Shown here: one piece after another, positions 19,710 through 29,806 of the stretch
Position numbering within the stretch: the stretch's first letter is position 1
Layout of the letters: every line of letters begins with the position of its first letter
The notes under the pieces: generated by a model
The model's input: only the letters and a program-made list of their open reading frames with translations
What the model was told of the DNA's origin: nothing
Databases searched by the model: none
NCBI RefSeq assembly: GCF_029212375.1
Contig: NZ_JARGNU010000005.1
Span: 68,395-132,394 of the forward strand
Source of the DNA: Zhongshania sp.
GTDB lineage: Bacteria; Pseudomonadota; Gammaproteobacteria; Pseudomonadales; Spongiibacteraceae
DNA: 64,000 bases
Direction of reading: 5' to 3'
Made by a program: the position numbers and the translations under genes

Positions 19710-20151
19710 AGATAAACTGCAAATATTTATAGACGGCGTTGTGCGTTATTTTGAACATACTGCAGACAATGATATGCGTGTAGGTACGCCTTATTTAGCT
19801 TCTAATGCAGATCCGATTTCTATGGATTACACCGGCATTATTGGTATTTCCGGTAACAATAAGGGGTGTGTGTATTTTACTGCGCCCAAAATCATGCTGA
19901 AACATTTAATGATGAGCTTAGGTGAGCCAGACACCTCAGAAGCTAATATGATCGACCTCGTAGGTGAAGTGGCTAATACAATTTCAGGGAATGCGCGTCG
20001 TGAGCTGGGCAAAGATTTTATGATCTCTGTGCCGGTTGTTGTGTCTGGTGCCCCGAGTAAAATTCACTTACCCAGTGAGATGCGTTCTTACGTGGTGCCG
20101 GCGGTGTGGCGCTCTTACAGCGCAGCTGTGGTGATTTGTTTGCAGGCATAA
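19702..20151 (+). CDS. CheX-like chemotaxis phosphatase
   Basis: 149 aa; MIDLVGEVANTISGNARREL (CheX/CheC-type E-x2-N motif); start overlaps the CheY stop. Confidence 0.8.
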   Translation: MTEDKLQIFIDGVVRYFEHTADNDMRVGTPYLASNADPISMDYTGIIGISGNNKGCVYFTAPKIMLKHLMMSLGEPDTSEANMIDLVGEVANTISGNARRELGKDFMISVPVVVSGAPSKIHLPSEMRSYVVPAVWRSYSAAVVICLQA

Positions 20152-20316
20152 TATAGTGAAATCCGCGTTTGTAGAGGTATTGGTGAGCAAGCGCGAGTGG
20201 GTTTGAACATTGTAGTGAGTGTTATCAATCGTTGGAACCTAGTGTGCCGCTTCAAATAAACTGAAGAATATGGATGATTTTGCTATAATCCGTAAAATTT
20301 ATTTTGCAGAATAGTC

Positions 20317-20814
20317 ATGAGAATAGCAGCCCCCATAATCCTGTCAGAAGAAGAACGCAAAAAATTCACTAAATTGCTTCACAGCGGAAAACCCCCTGTA
20401 CGCCTTATGGAGCGCATAAAAAATTATTTTATTAGCTCATGAAGGGAAAGAGAATCAAGCTATAGCGGAAGAATTGGAGATAGGCAAGAACAAAGTTGGA
20501 CGTTGGCGCAACCGCTATGCTGAAGGTGGATTCAAAGCATTAGAAAAGAACCTCCCGCGCGGTAAAAACCATGCAGGGAAAAGCAGTCTTGGCCAACTAC
20601 GTTTACGCAATAACGTTATTCGGATGACCACACAGGAAAAACCTGCCGATGGGACACACTGGTCGACCCGCTCATTAGCCAAAGCTTTAAATACCACAGA
20701 TACATTTGTTCATCGTGTTTGGAAATCAGCCGGGCTGAAGCCGCATTTGACAAAGTCATTTAAAGTCAGCAATGACCTTTTGTTTGAAGAAAAGCTGCAT
20801 GATATTGTTGGCTT
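20317..20814 (+). pseudogene. IS630-family transposase remnant: frameshifted and 3'-truncated by an IS4-type insertion
   Basis: MRIAAPIILSEEERKKFTKLLHSGKPPVRLMERIK / frameshift in A6 run / ILLAHEGKENQAIAEELEIGKNKVGRWRNRYAEGGFKALEK...DIVG; homology ends at the inverted repeat at 20815. Confidence 0.8.
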
Positions 20815-22087
20815 CACTGCTGTCCCATAACTTAGAAATAAAAAAGGCTTGGTTCTCAACAAGTTGATACAATGAAGTTGCGAACAAAAACTGTAATAAC
20901 AGGGGTAACCAAGCCTTGTCACATCATAACACGGTCTTTTCACAATTGTTAAAATTGGTATCGAGACATGAATTTGAAGGTCTAGCAAAAGAGCACCACG
21001 AGGGCCAAAAACTGCGCAAAATGTCACGGTGGTCTCAATTTGTTTCCTTAAGCTTGGCTCAGCTTTCCGGTCGCGCCAGCCTGCGTGATATTGTCAGCAA
21101 TCTGTCTGCTCAAGCGGCCAAGCTTTACCATCTCGGCAGCAATAATGTTACGCGCAGCTCCTTATCACGCGTGAACGAATGTCAGCCTTACACACTTTAT
21201 GAAGCCTTGTTTCATAAACTGTTATCCCGATGTCACGCTACCGCACCAAAACACGGGTTTCGTTTCAAGAACAAACTGTATTCTCTGGATTCCACTACGA
21301 TTGACCTGTGCCTTTCTGTTTTCCCGTGGGCAAAATTTCGTCGTACCAAAGGGGCCGTCAAAGTCCATGTCGGTCTTGACCATCAGGGTTTTCTGCCCAG
21401 CTTTGTCCGTATCACCGACGGTAAACAGCATGATGTCACCGTCGCCCGCGCACTCGCCTTACCCGCCGACAGCATTGTCGTAATGGATCGCGCTTACATA
21501 GACTATGCATGGTTTAACAGCCTGAATGACAAAGGAATTTTCTTTGTCACTCGACAAAAACGCAATGCCACTTACCGTATTACTGAGCGGAGGGACGTCA
21601 TTAAGGCCAAAGGGCTGACCTGCGATCAAACTATCTACATTACTGGTAGCAAAGCGCAAACTTGTTCAATTCCTTTGCGACGAATCGGCTTTAAAGACGC
21701 GACGACGGGTAAGCACTACGTATTTCTGACTAATAATTTTCACCTTGCCGCTAAAACTATCGCTGACCTTTACAAATCCCGCTGGCAGGTCGAATTATTT
21801 TTTAAGTGCATTAAGCAAAACCTCAAGATTAAGTCATTTGTCGGTACGTCTAAAAATGCCGTCATGACGCAAATCTGGATTGCCATGTGCGCCTACTTGC
21901 TACTTTTATGGATAAAGTTCAGCTGTCAAATTGATCGCAGTCTTCAGCAGATGATTCGGTTACTCCAGCTTAATTTATTCGAGCGGAGGGATTTGATGAC
22001 GCTGTTGAGAGGTGACCCGCCGGAGTTAGTAGATAAACTAAATCACCCTCAACTTGAACTACTATGAAAAGTTATGGGACAGCAGTG
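20815..22087 (+). mobile_element. IS4-type insertion sequence, about 1.27 kb, 19-bp perfect terminal inverted repeats
   Basis: CACTGCTGTCCCATAACTT at 20815-20833 and its exact reverse complement at 22069-22087, flanking one transposase ORF; no matching target-site duplication seen. Confidence 0.88.
20916..22067 (+). CDS. IS4-family transposase
   Basis: 383 aa; DSTTIDLCLSVFPWAKFRRTKGAVKVHVGLD, VMDRAYIDY, YKSRWQVELFFKCIKQNLKIKSF (DDE, Y-(2)R-(3)E-(6)K-like signature). Confidence 0.93.
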   Translation: MSHHNTVFSQLLKLVSRHEFEGLAKEHHEGQKLRKMSRWSQFVSLSLAQLSGRASLRDIVSNLSAQAAKLYHLGSNNVTRSSLSRVNECQPYTLYEALFHKLLSRCHATAPKHGFRFKNKLYSLDSTTIDLCLSVFPWAKFRRTKGAVKVHVGLDHQGFLPSFVRITDGKQHDVTVARALALPADSIVVMDRAYIDYAWFNSLNDKGIFFVTRQKRNATYRITERRDVIKAKGLTCDQTIYITGSKAQTCSIPLRRIGFKDATTGKHYVFLTNNFHLAAKTIADLYKSRWQVELFFKCIKQNLKIKSFVGTSKNAVMTQIWIAMCAYLLLLWIKFSCQIDRSLQQMIRLLQLNLFERRDLMTLLRGDPPELVDKLNHPQLELL

Positions 22088-22906
22088 TGCTTGGGTAGTA
22101 AGCAACATCCCCGACGCCACGGGTTTGCCGTGGCCAGTAATGCCGAGCAATTCACAGATAGAACCGCAGAGTTCAGTTTGTTGCGGTGCAGAATCTGAGC
22201 GGTGAGAGAAGTGCTCGCCAATCACAAAAAGTGGTATGTCGCGTTCCTCAGGGAGAATGCCGCCGTGGCTCTTATCACCGTTCATACCGTGGTCAGAGGT
22301 GATCAACACTTGATAGCCCTCATCAATCCACGTGGGCAGGTATTTAGATAACTCACCGTCGGAATTGCGTACAGAATTGCGGTAATGGGCGCTATCTACA
22401 CCCTCGTGATGCCCCGCATTGTCAATATTCATTGGGTGTATCAACATAAAGTCGGGGTTGTGGCGGCGCCGTAATGATTCTGCATCGAGGTACACATAGC
22501 CGTCGGGATAGTGGTCGCCGTGATAGAAGCAGCCATGCTGAATCAGTTGTTCAAGATCCTCGGTGTGGCGATCGCGTACCGCGTCATAGGGGCTGCGGTT
22601 GTATAGCTCACTAAACCAATGAAATGCGGCGGCCGCGGTGGTGAGCCCTGCCTCGCGGGCCAAACTAAAAACGCTTTGTTGATTGGAATTGCGGTTTACG
22701 TCGTTATGGACAATGCCGCTTAAAACTGGGGTAACGCCGGTGAGGACGGTTTCATAGAGTGGGCGAGACTTGGACGGTAGCTCGCACTGAAGCTTATACA
22801 GGGTGGTTATTCCCTGGGCGTTTAGGCCCTGAAGAAAGCCCATGCACTGCTCTGCAGTGTTATAGGCTAGGCCATCAAGCACGATGAGTATTACTTTATT
22901 AGACAT
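22049..22906 (-). CDS. alkaline phosphatase / nucleotide pyrophosphatase superfamily protein, C-terminus replaced by IS-encoded residues
   Basis: MSNKVILIVLDGLAYNTAEQCM, VLITSDHGMNGDKSHGG; last 12 residues HCCPITFHSSSS are encoded by the IS end. Confidence 0.78.
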   Translation of the reverse strand: MSNKVILIVLDGLAYNTAEQCMGFLQGLNAQGITTLYKLQCELPSKSRPLYETVLTGVTPVLSGIVHNDVNRNSNQQSVFSLAREAGLTTAAAAFHWFSELYNRSPYDAVRDRHTEDLEQLIQHGCFYHGDHYPDGYVYLDAESLRRRHNPDFMLIHPMNIDNAGHHEGVDSAHYRNSVRNSDGELSKYLPTWIDEGYQVLITSDHGMNGDKSHGGILPEERDIPLFVIGEHFSHRSDSAPQQTELCGSICELLGITGHGKPVASGMLLTTQAHCCPITFHSSSS

Positions 22907-23290
22907 ATTCTCCTATCAAGATCATGGCCGATTAACATCGGTCGCTAACTCAAATTCATTGCGCCGAGAGTAGGTTGTTAATATGAAGAATATATGACAG
23001 TTGGGAATTTATTATGGTGGCATTGTGCAGTGGCCAGCACATTAGTGGTGATTTGGTTGTAAAATCAGAAGCGGCTTTTTGTGGCAACGCACTGCCTTTT
23101 TCGAGATCTGCTTTGTTGTGCTTATAATTGAAATCAAAGGTCGCTTGAATGACTATACGTAAGTCTTGGTAAGTTAAACAGACTTATTTACAAGCGCTTA
23201 TTTTGGTCTAGTATGCGGCTAACAAACGCCGCTTAGGCGTAGTGCTGGGTGTAAAGGATATATTTTTCCCGTTGGCGGAATGATGTTTAG

Positions 23291-25318
23291 GTGTCATGGA
23301 TGATTAAAAATAAAATGGGCGTAACCTCCTTATTACTTACCGTGGCACTTTTTGCCGGAGCTAGCGCTTTTGCCGAAGTTGCACCGGCCACCGCGCCAAG
23401 TGAGCCTTATCACGCTCCGGCACTTACGCTGTATGGGCATTTGCCCAGCATCGACATGGTTGCGCTTTCTGAATCGGGTCGGCAGCAGGCAATGCTCGCT
23501 ACCGTCGATGACCGGCGGATACTGCTAGTTGGGGATGTTGGCAAAAAAATTGAGATCAAACTCGGCTTAGGCGACATCAAAGCTCGGGATTTGTATTGGG
23601 CTGGTGAGCGCTACGTGGTGGTGATTACCAGCTCTACTCAAAACCTAGGGATGAACTACGGGTATAAATATGAGCTACAGAATATAGCTGTTTTAGATAC
23701 CCAATCTAAGGATTTTTTTTGGCCTTTGGCTAAATCCGACCGTGTTCTAAATGCCGCATTTGGTGTTCACATGCCGGTTAAAGCTGACGACGGCTGGCAG
23801 CAATGCGTTAATACTTTGCCGTTAAATAGGAGCAGCCGGTCTGGATCAGTGTGGATATCAGGATTTGACATTGAGCTTAGCTGCATAAATTTAGACTCGC
23901 GTAAACTGAAGTTACTGGCTGCGGGGCGCGAAGACGGCAGCGGCTGGTTGCTCGGCGCAGGGCCAACCGTTATTGCTCGCGAAACCTACGACAGCATCCG
24001 CACCGATTGGGAACTTTACGCGGGTAAGCGTGGCGACCGTTTATATAAAGCTAAAGACCGCTTTGGTCGAAATACCATTGTTGGCCAAGGTCGAACGCCA
24101 GGCACCGTACTCTTTATAATTCATAATAAGCGCGGCGTTGCGCAATTGATGGAGATGCCGCTAGACGGAAAAGCCGCGCCGGTCGAATTATACCCAGCCT
24201 TAAATATTAACGAGTATGTTTATAGTCGCACCACAGGCCTATTGACCGGCATTGTTATTGGCGGCGATACGCCCACATTAGAAATGATAGACGATGGCCT
24301 AGAGGCCCGAGTGAGGGGCACCCGCAAGGCCTTTCCTAACTTGAATGTGCATTTTGAGTCGGTGACCGATGATTTTAGTCGTATGGTGGTACGTACCGAC
24401 GGCGCCACCGATAGTGGCACATGGTGGTTTGTGGATATACCCTCGGGATCGGCGGTTGAAATTGGTTGGCGCTACCCAGGTATTAAACCAAGTCAAATTG
24501 GTCCGGTGACGACTTGGCATTACACCGCTGCCGACGGCTTGGACATACCCGCTATTTTAACGTTGCCGCCGCATCGCGAGGCCAAGCAGTTACCTTTAGT
24601 CGTGCTGCCGCATGGTGGCCCAGAGTCGCGGGATTACCCCGAGTTTCACTGGATGGCTCAGGCGTTTGCCAGCCGTGGCTATGCGGTGTTGCAGCCCAAT
24701 TTTAGAGGCTCTCGCGGTTATGGTGTTGGCTTTCGCAATGCCGGTTTTGGCGAGTGGGGGCGCAAAATGCAAACCGACCTGTCTGATGGTATAGCGACCT
24801 TAGCGGCGCAAGGAATTATTGACCCTAGTCGCGCCTGTATTGTTGGCGGAAGTTACGGCGGTTATGCCGCGCTGGCGGGGGTTACGGTTCAGCAAGGTAT
24901 CTATCGCTGTGCGGTGGCAATTGCACCAGTTAGTGACTTAAACCTAATGTTGCGGAATACCGAATTTGACAAGAAGCGCGGTGAATTGCGCTACTGGAAA
25001 GAGTTTATGGGCGCTGATGGCGTAGGGGACAATAGCTTAGATGCCATATCACCCTACACCTTGGCCAAGCGCGCAGATGCACCAATTTTACTGATTCACG
25101 GTAGCGATGACACCACGGTGGAGATTGTGCACAGCGAACGGATGGCGAGCAAATTGCGCTCGGCGAAAAAGCCTTATGAATTTATTAAGATTGAAGGCGC
25201 AGATCATTTCTTGTCGCAGGAAACCACACGGCAGCGGGTGTTGGCCGAATCTGTACGCTTTGTGTTAAGGAATAATCCCCCGAATATAGACGCGATACGC
25301 GACTGGCAGCCGGAATAA
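23291..25318 (+). CDS. S9-family (prolyl oligopeptidase-like) peptidase with signal peptide
   Basis: LPLVVLPHGGPESRDYPEFHWMAQAFASRGYAVLQPNFRGSRGYG, IVGGSYGGYAA, ILLIHGSDDTTV, ADHF catalytic motifs. Confidence 0.9.
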   Translation: MSWMIKNKMGVTSLLLTVALFAGASAFAEVAPATAPSEPYHAPALTLYGHLPSIDMVALSESGRQQAMLATVDDRRILLVGDVGKKIEIKLGLGDIKARDLYWAGERYVVVITSSTQNLGMNYGYKYELQNIAVLDTQSKDFFWPLAKSDRVLNAAFGVHMPVKADDGWQQCVNTLPLNRSSRSGSVWISGFDIELSCINLDSRKLKLLAAGREDGSGWLLGAGPTVIARETYDSIRTDWELYAGKRGDRLYKAKDRFGRNTIVGQGRTPGTVLFIIHNKRGVAQLMEMPLDGKAAPVELYPALNINEYVYSRTTGLLTGIVIGGDTPTLEMIDDGLEARVRGTRKAFPNLNVHFESVTDDFSRMVVRTDGATDSGTWWFVDIPSGSAVEIGWRYPGIKPSQIGPVTTWHYTAADGLDIPAILTLPPHREAKQLPLVVLPHGGPESRDYPEFHWMAQAFASRGYAVLQPNFRGSRGYGVGFRNAGFGEWGRKMQTDLSDGIATLAAQGIIDPSRACIVGGSYGGYAALAGVTVQQGIYRCAVAIAPVSDLNLMLRNTEFDKKRGELRYWKEFMGADGVGDNSLDAISPYTLAKRADAPILLIHGSDDTTVEIVHSERMASKLRSAKKPYEFIKIEGADHFLSQETTRQRVLAESVRFVLRNNPPNIDAIRDWQPE

Positions 25319-25457
25319 TGTTTATAGAGTTGAGCTGCTTGCAGCGGTATTCCTTGCGTCTAAGATCATCCTTAATGTGTAAATAAATAGGCCACTGATA
25401 GGCGGTCTTTTACTACCACCTGCTAAATCTGTATAAGCAAAAGGATGGAGGTTTCAA

Positions 25458-25949
25458 ATGGATCTTGAGAAAAATTGGCCGGAAATTTTGAGCGTTCTTG
25501 GCAGCGCTAAAAAGGCCAACCGTTTCTTCTCCGTCGCAACGGTCGATTCCGCGGGCAACCCGCACATCACCCCCATTGGTCATGTTTTTTTTCGCAATGA
25601 TATGACGGCTTACTACTTTGATGCCTACTCAAAAGCTATGCCAAAAAACTTTGAGCACAATAAGCGGGTATGTCTAATGGGGGTTAACAGCAGCACGGGC
25701 TTTTGGTTTAAGTCGCTTTTTAACGGCAAGTTTAATTCAGCGCCAGCGGTTCGACTATTTGGTGAGGTTGGTGAAATTCGGGATGCTAGCGCAGACGAAA
25801 TTGAAACACTTCAGGCTACCATACGAATTACAAAAAAGCTGAAAGGTCATAAATTGCTCTGGGGTAACTTAAACCGCGTGCGAGATATTAAATTCGATTC
25901 CTTTGCGCCAGCAACTTACCCTGCTATGTGTGATGGGCTTTGGCAATAA
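25458..25949 (+). CDS. pyridoxamine 5'-phosphate oxidase-like (FMN-binding split barrel) protein
   Basis: RFFSVATVDSAGNPHITPIGHVFFRND... Confidence 0.75.
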   Translation: MDLEKNWPEILSVLGSAKKANRFFSVATVDSAGNPHITPIGHVFFRNDMTAYYFDAYSKAMPKNFEHNKRVCLMGVNSSTGFWFKSLFNGKFNSAPAVRLFGEVGEIRDASADEIETLQATIRITKKLKGHKLLWGNLNRVRDIKFDSFAPATYPAMCDGLWQ

Positions 25950-26130
25950 AGTAATACTGAGCGGAATATAGATAATGCTATCTAGACAGCGGCGCTACGT
26001 ATTACTGGTAAAAAGCGTAATTGGTTCATGCAAGGAAAAATACTAATGGGTTTGAGATAACCGGTGGCTACAAAATGAAATGTGCCATTGTATAGTTAGT
26101 GGTAGATGTTCTGTGCAGGCGGAGTTTTAT

Positions 26131-26577
26131 ATGTGTATCAGACCATTTAAAGATAGCGATTACTCTACGATAACGCGGATATACGCAAATACTAAGTTAG
26201 ATGAGTTGCGATACGAGGATAAAGTATTTGAGCTGCTTCCCCTTGAGGAAGACGCGGTGCGGCTGAAGCAATTAAGCGAATCTGATATCTATCTTTACGA
26301 TAACGGCGAAGTTCTTGGCTACGGCGCGGTATTTGGCCAAGAAATAAGGGCATTATTTGTGCTTTCGAAATATCGTGGACTCGGTGTAGGGCAGGCAATT
26401 TTAGCGTTCTTGATGGCAAAGGCTGGAGGCGAAATGAGTCTTTACCTTGCTAGTAGCAATCTGCCCGCTAAAAGGCTTTATGAAAAATACGGATTTATCA
26501 CGGTAGAGACCTTTGAAACGAGGTATAACGGCTTAGCCGTTTTTGCCGATAAAATGGTCCGGCCTGCTGTGGGGTGA
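26131..26577 (+). CDS. GNAT-family N-acetyltransferase
   Basis: IRPFKDSDYSTITRIYANTK, RALFVLSKYRGLGVGQAILAFLM, ASSNLPAKRLYEKYGFITVE; internal ATG 26131 preferred. Confidence 0.85.
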   Translation: MCIRPFKDSDYSTITRIYANTKLDELRYEDKVFELLPLEEDAVRLKQLSESDIYLYDNGEVLGYGAVFGQEIRALFVLSKYRGLGVGQAILAFLMAKAGGEMSLYLASSNLPAKRLYEKYGFITVETFETRYNGLAVFADKMVRPAVG

Positions 26578-26599
26578 TTGTTTTAATTTGGACTGAACA

Positions 26600-26965
26600 A
26601 TGGATTTTCAAACTATACCTATTACCCGTATCTTTGATGAAGACAAAGCCAAGGCGTTCTATCTTGAATATCTCGGCATGACGCTCGATTGGGCGCATCG
26701 ATTTGAACCGATGCTGCCTATTTACATGCAGGTATCTAAAGGGAATTTCACGCTGCATTTAAGCGAGCATTCCGGCGACTGCACGCCGGGCAGTAAAATT
26801 TTTGTGGACGTCAGTGATATTCAAGCGCTGTTCGGTGAGTTGGCGGCTAAAGATTACCCCTATTGCAATCCTGTACTCGAAACAGCCGTGTGGGGTGGTC
26901 GTTGTTTTACGGTGACAGATCCATTTTCAAATCGAATTCTGTTTAGTGAGTCAAGTAAGTCGTAG
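26600..26965 (+). CDS. VOC/glyoxalase superfamily (bleomycin-resistance-like) protein
   Basis: TIPITRIFDEDKAKAFYLEYLGMTLDWAHRFE ... FTVTDPFSNRILFSE. Confidence 0.85.
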   Translation: MDFQTIPITRIFDEDKAKAFYLEYLGMTLDWAHRFEPMLPIYMQVSKGNFTLHLSEHSGDCTPGSKIFVDVSDIQALFGELAAKDYPYCNPVLETAVWGGRCFTVTDPFSNRILFSESSKS

Positions 26966-27047
26966 TTACGGTCTTTGCGAGCCAGTTTAGCTAAATTACC
27001 CTGCCATAACGTACAATACCGCTTTATTTACGAACAGGGCGTATTAC

Positions 27048-28073
27048 ATGGCGATTCAGTGGTATCCGGGGCATATGCACAAGGCCCAGAAGGACATCAG
27101 GGAGCTATTGCCCCAAGTTGATTTGTTGATCGAAGTGTTGGATGCCCGCATCCCGTACTCCAGTGAAAACCCCGCTATTGAAAAGATTCGTGGCGATAAA
27201 CCCTGTATCAAAATTCTGAGCAAATCGGATCTTGCCGACCCTGCGGTAACGGCGGCGTGGCAGGCGCATTTAGAGCAGCAGCGCGGGGTGAAGACGTTTC
27301 CAACCACGACCAATGAACCGGCTAAAATTAAGCAGCTATTGGAGCTGTGTCGGCGTATGTTTCCCGCTAAGGATGCTGGGGTTAAAACCATCAACGCAAT
27401 GATCGTTGGCATTCCCAATGTGGGTAAGTCCACCATCATTAATACCTTGGCCGATCGAATTATTGCCAAGACCGGCAATGAACCAGCGGTAACCAAAAGC
27501 CAGCAGCGCATTAATTTGGGCAGCGGCATTGTGCTGTTTGATACGCCGGGTATTTTGTGGCCCAAAATTGATAATCCCAATAGTAGTTACCGGCTTGCGG
27601 TGACGGGTGCGATTAAAAGCACCGCCATGGAATACGACGATGTGGGCTTTTACGCGGCCGATTATTTGATTAAGGCCTACCCTGAATTATTAAAAGAGCG
27701 CTTTCAGCTAGAGAGTATCCCCGATACTGAACTTGCCTTTTTAGAAGTGGCGGCGCTCCGACGGGGCGCGCTAAGTGCGGGCGGGCGCATTAATTTACAC
27801 AAAATCTGTGAGCTGCTGATTAATGAGCTGCGCGCGGGCACTGTTGGCCGGATTAGTTTAGAAACACCAGAAATGGTGGTGCAGGAAAAAATCGCTATTG
27901 CTGAAGCGCAAGCTAAAAAGGAGGCCGATGCGGCTGAGCGTAAGCGGCGGTTTAAACAAGGCTCGCGCAACCCCAGTGACAGCGAACTGGCGGCACAGGA
28001 GGCGAATAATGCTAAGCGAGCACCGCGTGGATCGCGGCCGCCAAAGGCGACGAAACCACGTAAATTAAAGTAA
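27048..28073 (+). CDS. ylqF: ribosome biogenesis GTPase YlqF
   Basis: IQWYPGHMHKAQKDIRELLPQVDLLIEVLDARIPYSSENP, circularly permuted GTPase motifs (LSKSDLAD, GIPNVGKSTIIN, DTPGI). Confidence 0.92.
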   Translation: MAIQWYPGHMHKAQKDIRELLPQVDLLIEVLDARIPYSSENPAIEKIRGDKPCIKILSKSDLADPAVTAAWQAHLEQQRGVKTFPTTTNEPAKIKQLLELCRRMFPAKDAGVKTINAMIVGIPNVGKSTIINTLADRIIAKTGNEPAVTKSQQRINLGSGIVLFDTPGILWPKIDNPNSSYRLAVTGAIKSTAMEYDDVGFYAADYLIKAYPELLKERFQLESIPDTELAFLEVAALRRGALSAGGRINLHKICELLINELRAGTVGRISLETPEMVVQEKIAIAEAQAKKEADAAERKRRFKQGSRNPSDSELAAQEANNAKRAPRGSRPPKATKPRKLK

Positions 28074-28082
28074 ATATCACTC

Positions 28083-29072
28083 ATGTCTTCAGGTGAAAAT
28101 GCTGGGCAATTAAACGCAAGCTCCGGCGTTGATGACGGCCAGTTAAGTGCCGAAATTGAACAAGCCATATCACAGGCTGCGGCACGCTATTTTGATGAGT
28201 GCCGCCAGCGGGTACCGAGCTTTGTTCGCCGCCATTTTACTTACCCTGGCGCAATAGCCTTAAACCGAGTTGCCTTGGGCTGGGATATGTTGCGCGCGCC
28301 GCTAAATTTATTTTGGGCACCGCTGTATAGCCTTATTTCACTGCTGCATTTCGCCTGCGTTAAACAGCCGCGCTTAGCTGGGCTCGCGAGCTTGTTGGCG
28401 CGTATTCCCAGCGGCTTTAGTACGCAAGTTCAGGCGCAAATTAGCGCACTGGTAATGGACGAACTCCTTAATGCTCGCAGCGAGGACAATGCCTTCGAAG
28501 TGCATCTGCTGACGTCCTTGCAAACGGTCTATCGCCGGCATAATCATGACGCGACTACTGATCAGCATTTTGCGCAGATCATTGAGCCGTTGCTCAACGA
28601 CGCCTTAAAGCAATATCAGCTCACTCGCACTGCCTCAGCGGACATCGCCAATAGTCTCTCCTGCACGGTGCTTGGTGCGTTTGCCTTTCAGAAGTTCACC
28701 CCGGGTGGTATTGGCGTGGCTGCGCTGTTGGCCTCTTTGTTGGCGACGGAGTTGGCCAGCCGCAATTTTGTGTTTGGTGAAACCTTGGGGCGCTGGTATT
28801 ACGGTGTGTTTCCGCCAGAACCGAATTTGAGCTTAACCTTAGGGATGTTGGCGGGGATTATGGCCTTGTTGGCGGCCTTTGCGGCATTTTCGGGGGTGAT
28901 AACCGACCCTGTGCAGGCGCTTTTGGGCGTGCATCGCCGCCGTTTAATGAAAATGTTAGATCATTTGGAGCACGATTTTAACGAAAAGCGTACTAGCAGC
29001 TTTCGGCCTAAAGATCAGTTTGTAGCGCGGATTATGGATGGTTTTGACATGATTAAGTCTAGCCTGTTCTGA
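28083..29072 (+). CDS. conserved membrane protein, DUF6635-like
   Basis: 329 aa with predicted TM segments; family assignment from recall only. Confidence 0.5.
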   Translation: MSSGENAGQLNASSGVDDGQLSAEIEQAISQAAARYFDECRQRVPSFVRRHFTYPGAIALNRVALGWDMLRAPLNLFWAPLYSLISLLHFACVKQPRLAGLASLLARIPSGFSTQVQAQISALVMDELLNARSEDNAFEVHLLTSLQTVYRRHNHDATTDQHFAQIIEPLLNDALKQYQLTRTASADIANSLSCTVLGAFAFQKFTPGGIGVAALLASLLATELASRNFVFGETLGRWYYGVFPPEPNLSLTLGMLAGIMALLAAFAAFSGVITDPVQALLGVHRRRLMKMLDHLEHDFNEKRTSSFRPKDQFVARIMDGFDMIKSSLF

Positions 29073-29234
29073 ATTTTACACGGTGGAATGCGGGCTGAGG
29101 TGCTTCGCTTAATCACTGCGGGCGTAAGTATGGCATAATGGCGGCGGGTTTATGGCTGGGCCCTAGGTGATGGCGATTGGCTATAATGGCAAACGGCGCC
29201 CACCAAATAGCGTTTAATCAATTGGGAAGTAAGC

Positions 29235-29732
29235 ATGGATAATAATGATGTTCTGCGCCGGGTGCGCTACATCTTCGATTTTAATGACGCAAAAATGATT
29301 TCGGTTTTTGGTTTGGCGGATCATTTGGTGAGTCGAGAAGAAGTGAGTGATTGGTTGAAGCGCGAAGGCGATCCGACTTATCAACCCCTCGGTGATTTGC
29401 ATCTCGCGGCTTTTCTTAACGGTTTGATTAGCGATAAACGCGGCAAGCGCGAAGGCCCAAAGCCTGAGAATGAAAAGCGCTTAAGCAATAATATGATTTT
29501 TATGAAGTTGAAAATTGCCCTAAACCTCAAGGCCGAGGATGTTATGGCAATTTTAGCTTTGGCAGATGTGATTATTAGCAAGCACGAGCTGAGTGCGTTT
29601 TTCCGCAAAACCGACCACAAGCATTATCGCGAGTGCAAGGACCAGATTTTACGCAATTTTCTGAAAGGCTTGCAGCGTAAATACCGAAGCGATGCTGAGG
29701 TAGAAGTAGAGTTTGGCAGCGAAGTAGAATAA
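29235..29732 (+). CDS. DUF1456 family protein (YehS-like)
   Basis: MDNNDVLRRVRYIFDFNDAKMISVFGLADHLVSREEVSDWLKRE, duplicated domain. Confidence 0.88.
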   Translation: MDNNDVLRRVRYIFDFNDAKMISVFGLADHLVSREEVSDWLKREGDPTYQPLGDLHLAAFLNGLISDKRGKREGPKPENEKRLSNNMIFMKLKIALNLKAEDVMAILALADVIISKHELSAFFRKTDHKHYRECKDQILRNFLKGLQRKYRSDAEVEVEFGSEVE

Positions 29733-29746
29733 GCATTTAGAACAAA

Positions 29747-29774
29747 ACAGGGTGATACTTTTGCGTCACCCTGT
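29747..29774. terminator. stem-loop between convergent DUF1456 gene and rnfE
   Basis: ACAGGGTGA-tacttttgcg-TCACCCTGT perfect 9-bp inverted repeat; no strong T tract. Confidence 0.5.
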
Positions 29775-29806
29775 CCTCATCGCATTTTTAAAACCACAGT
29801 GTTGCC

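Noticed and set aside
20815-22087. Target-site duplication flanking the IS4-type element
   Set aside because: Flanks (ATTGTTGGCTT and TGCTTGGGTAG) do not match; the absence is used instead as evidence of rearrangement.
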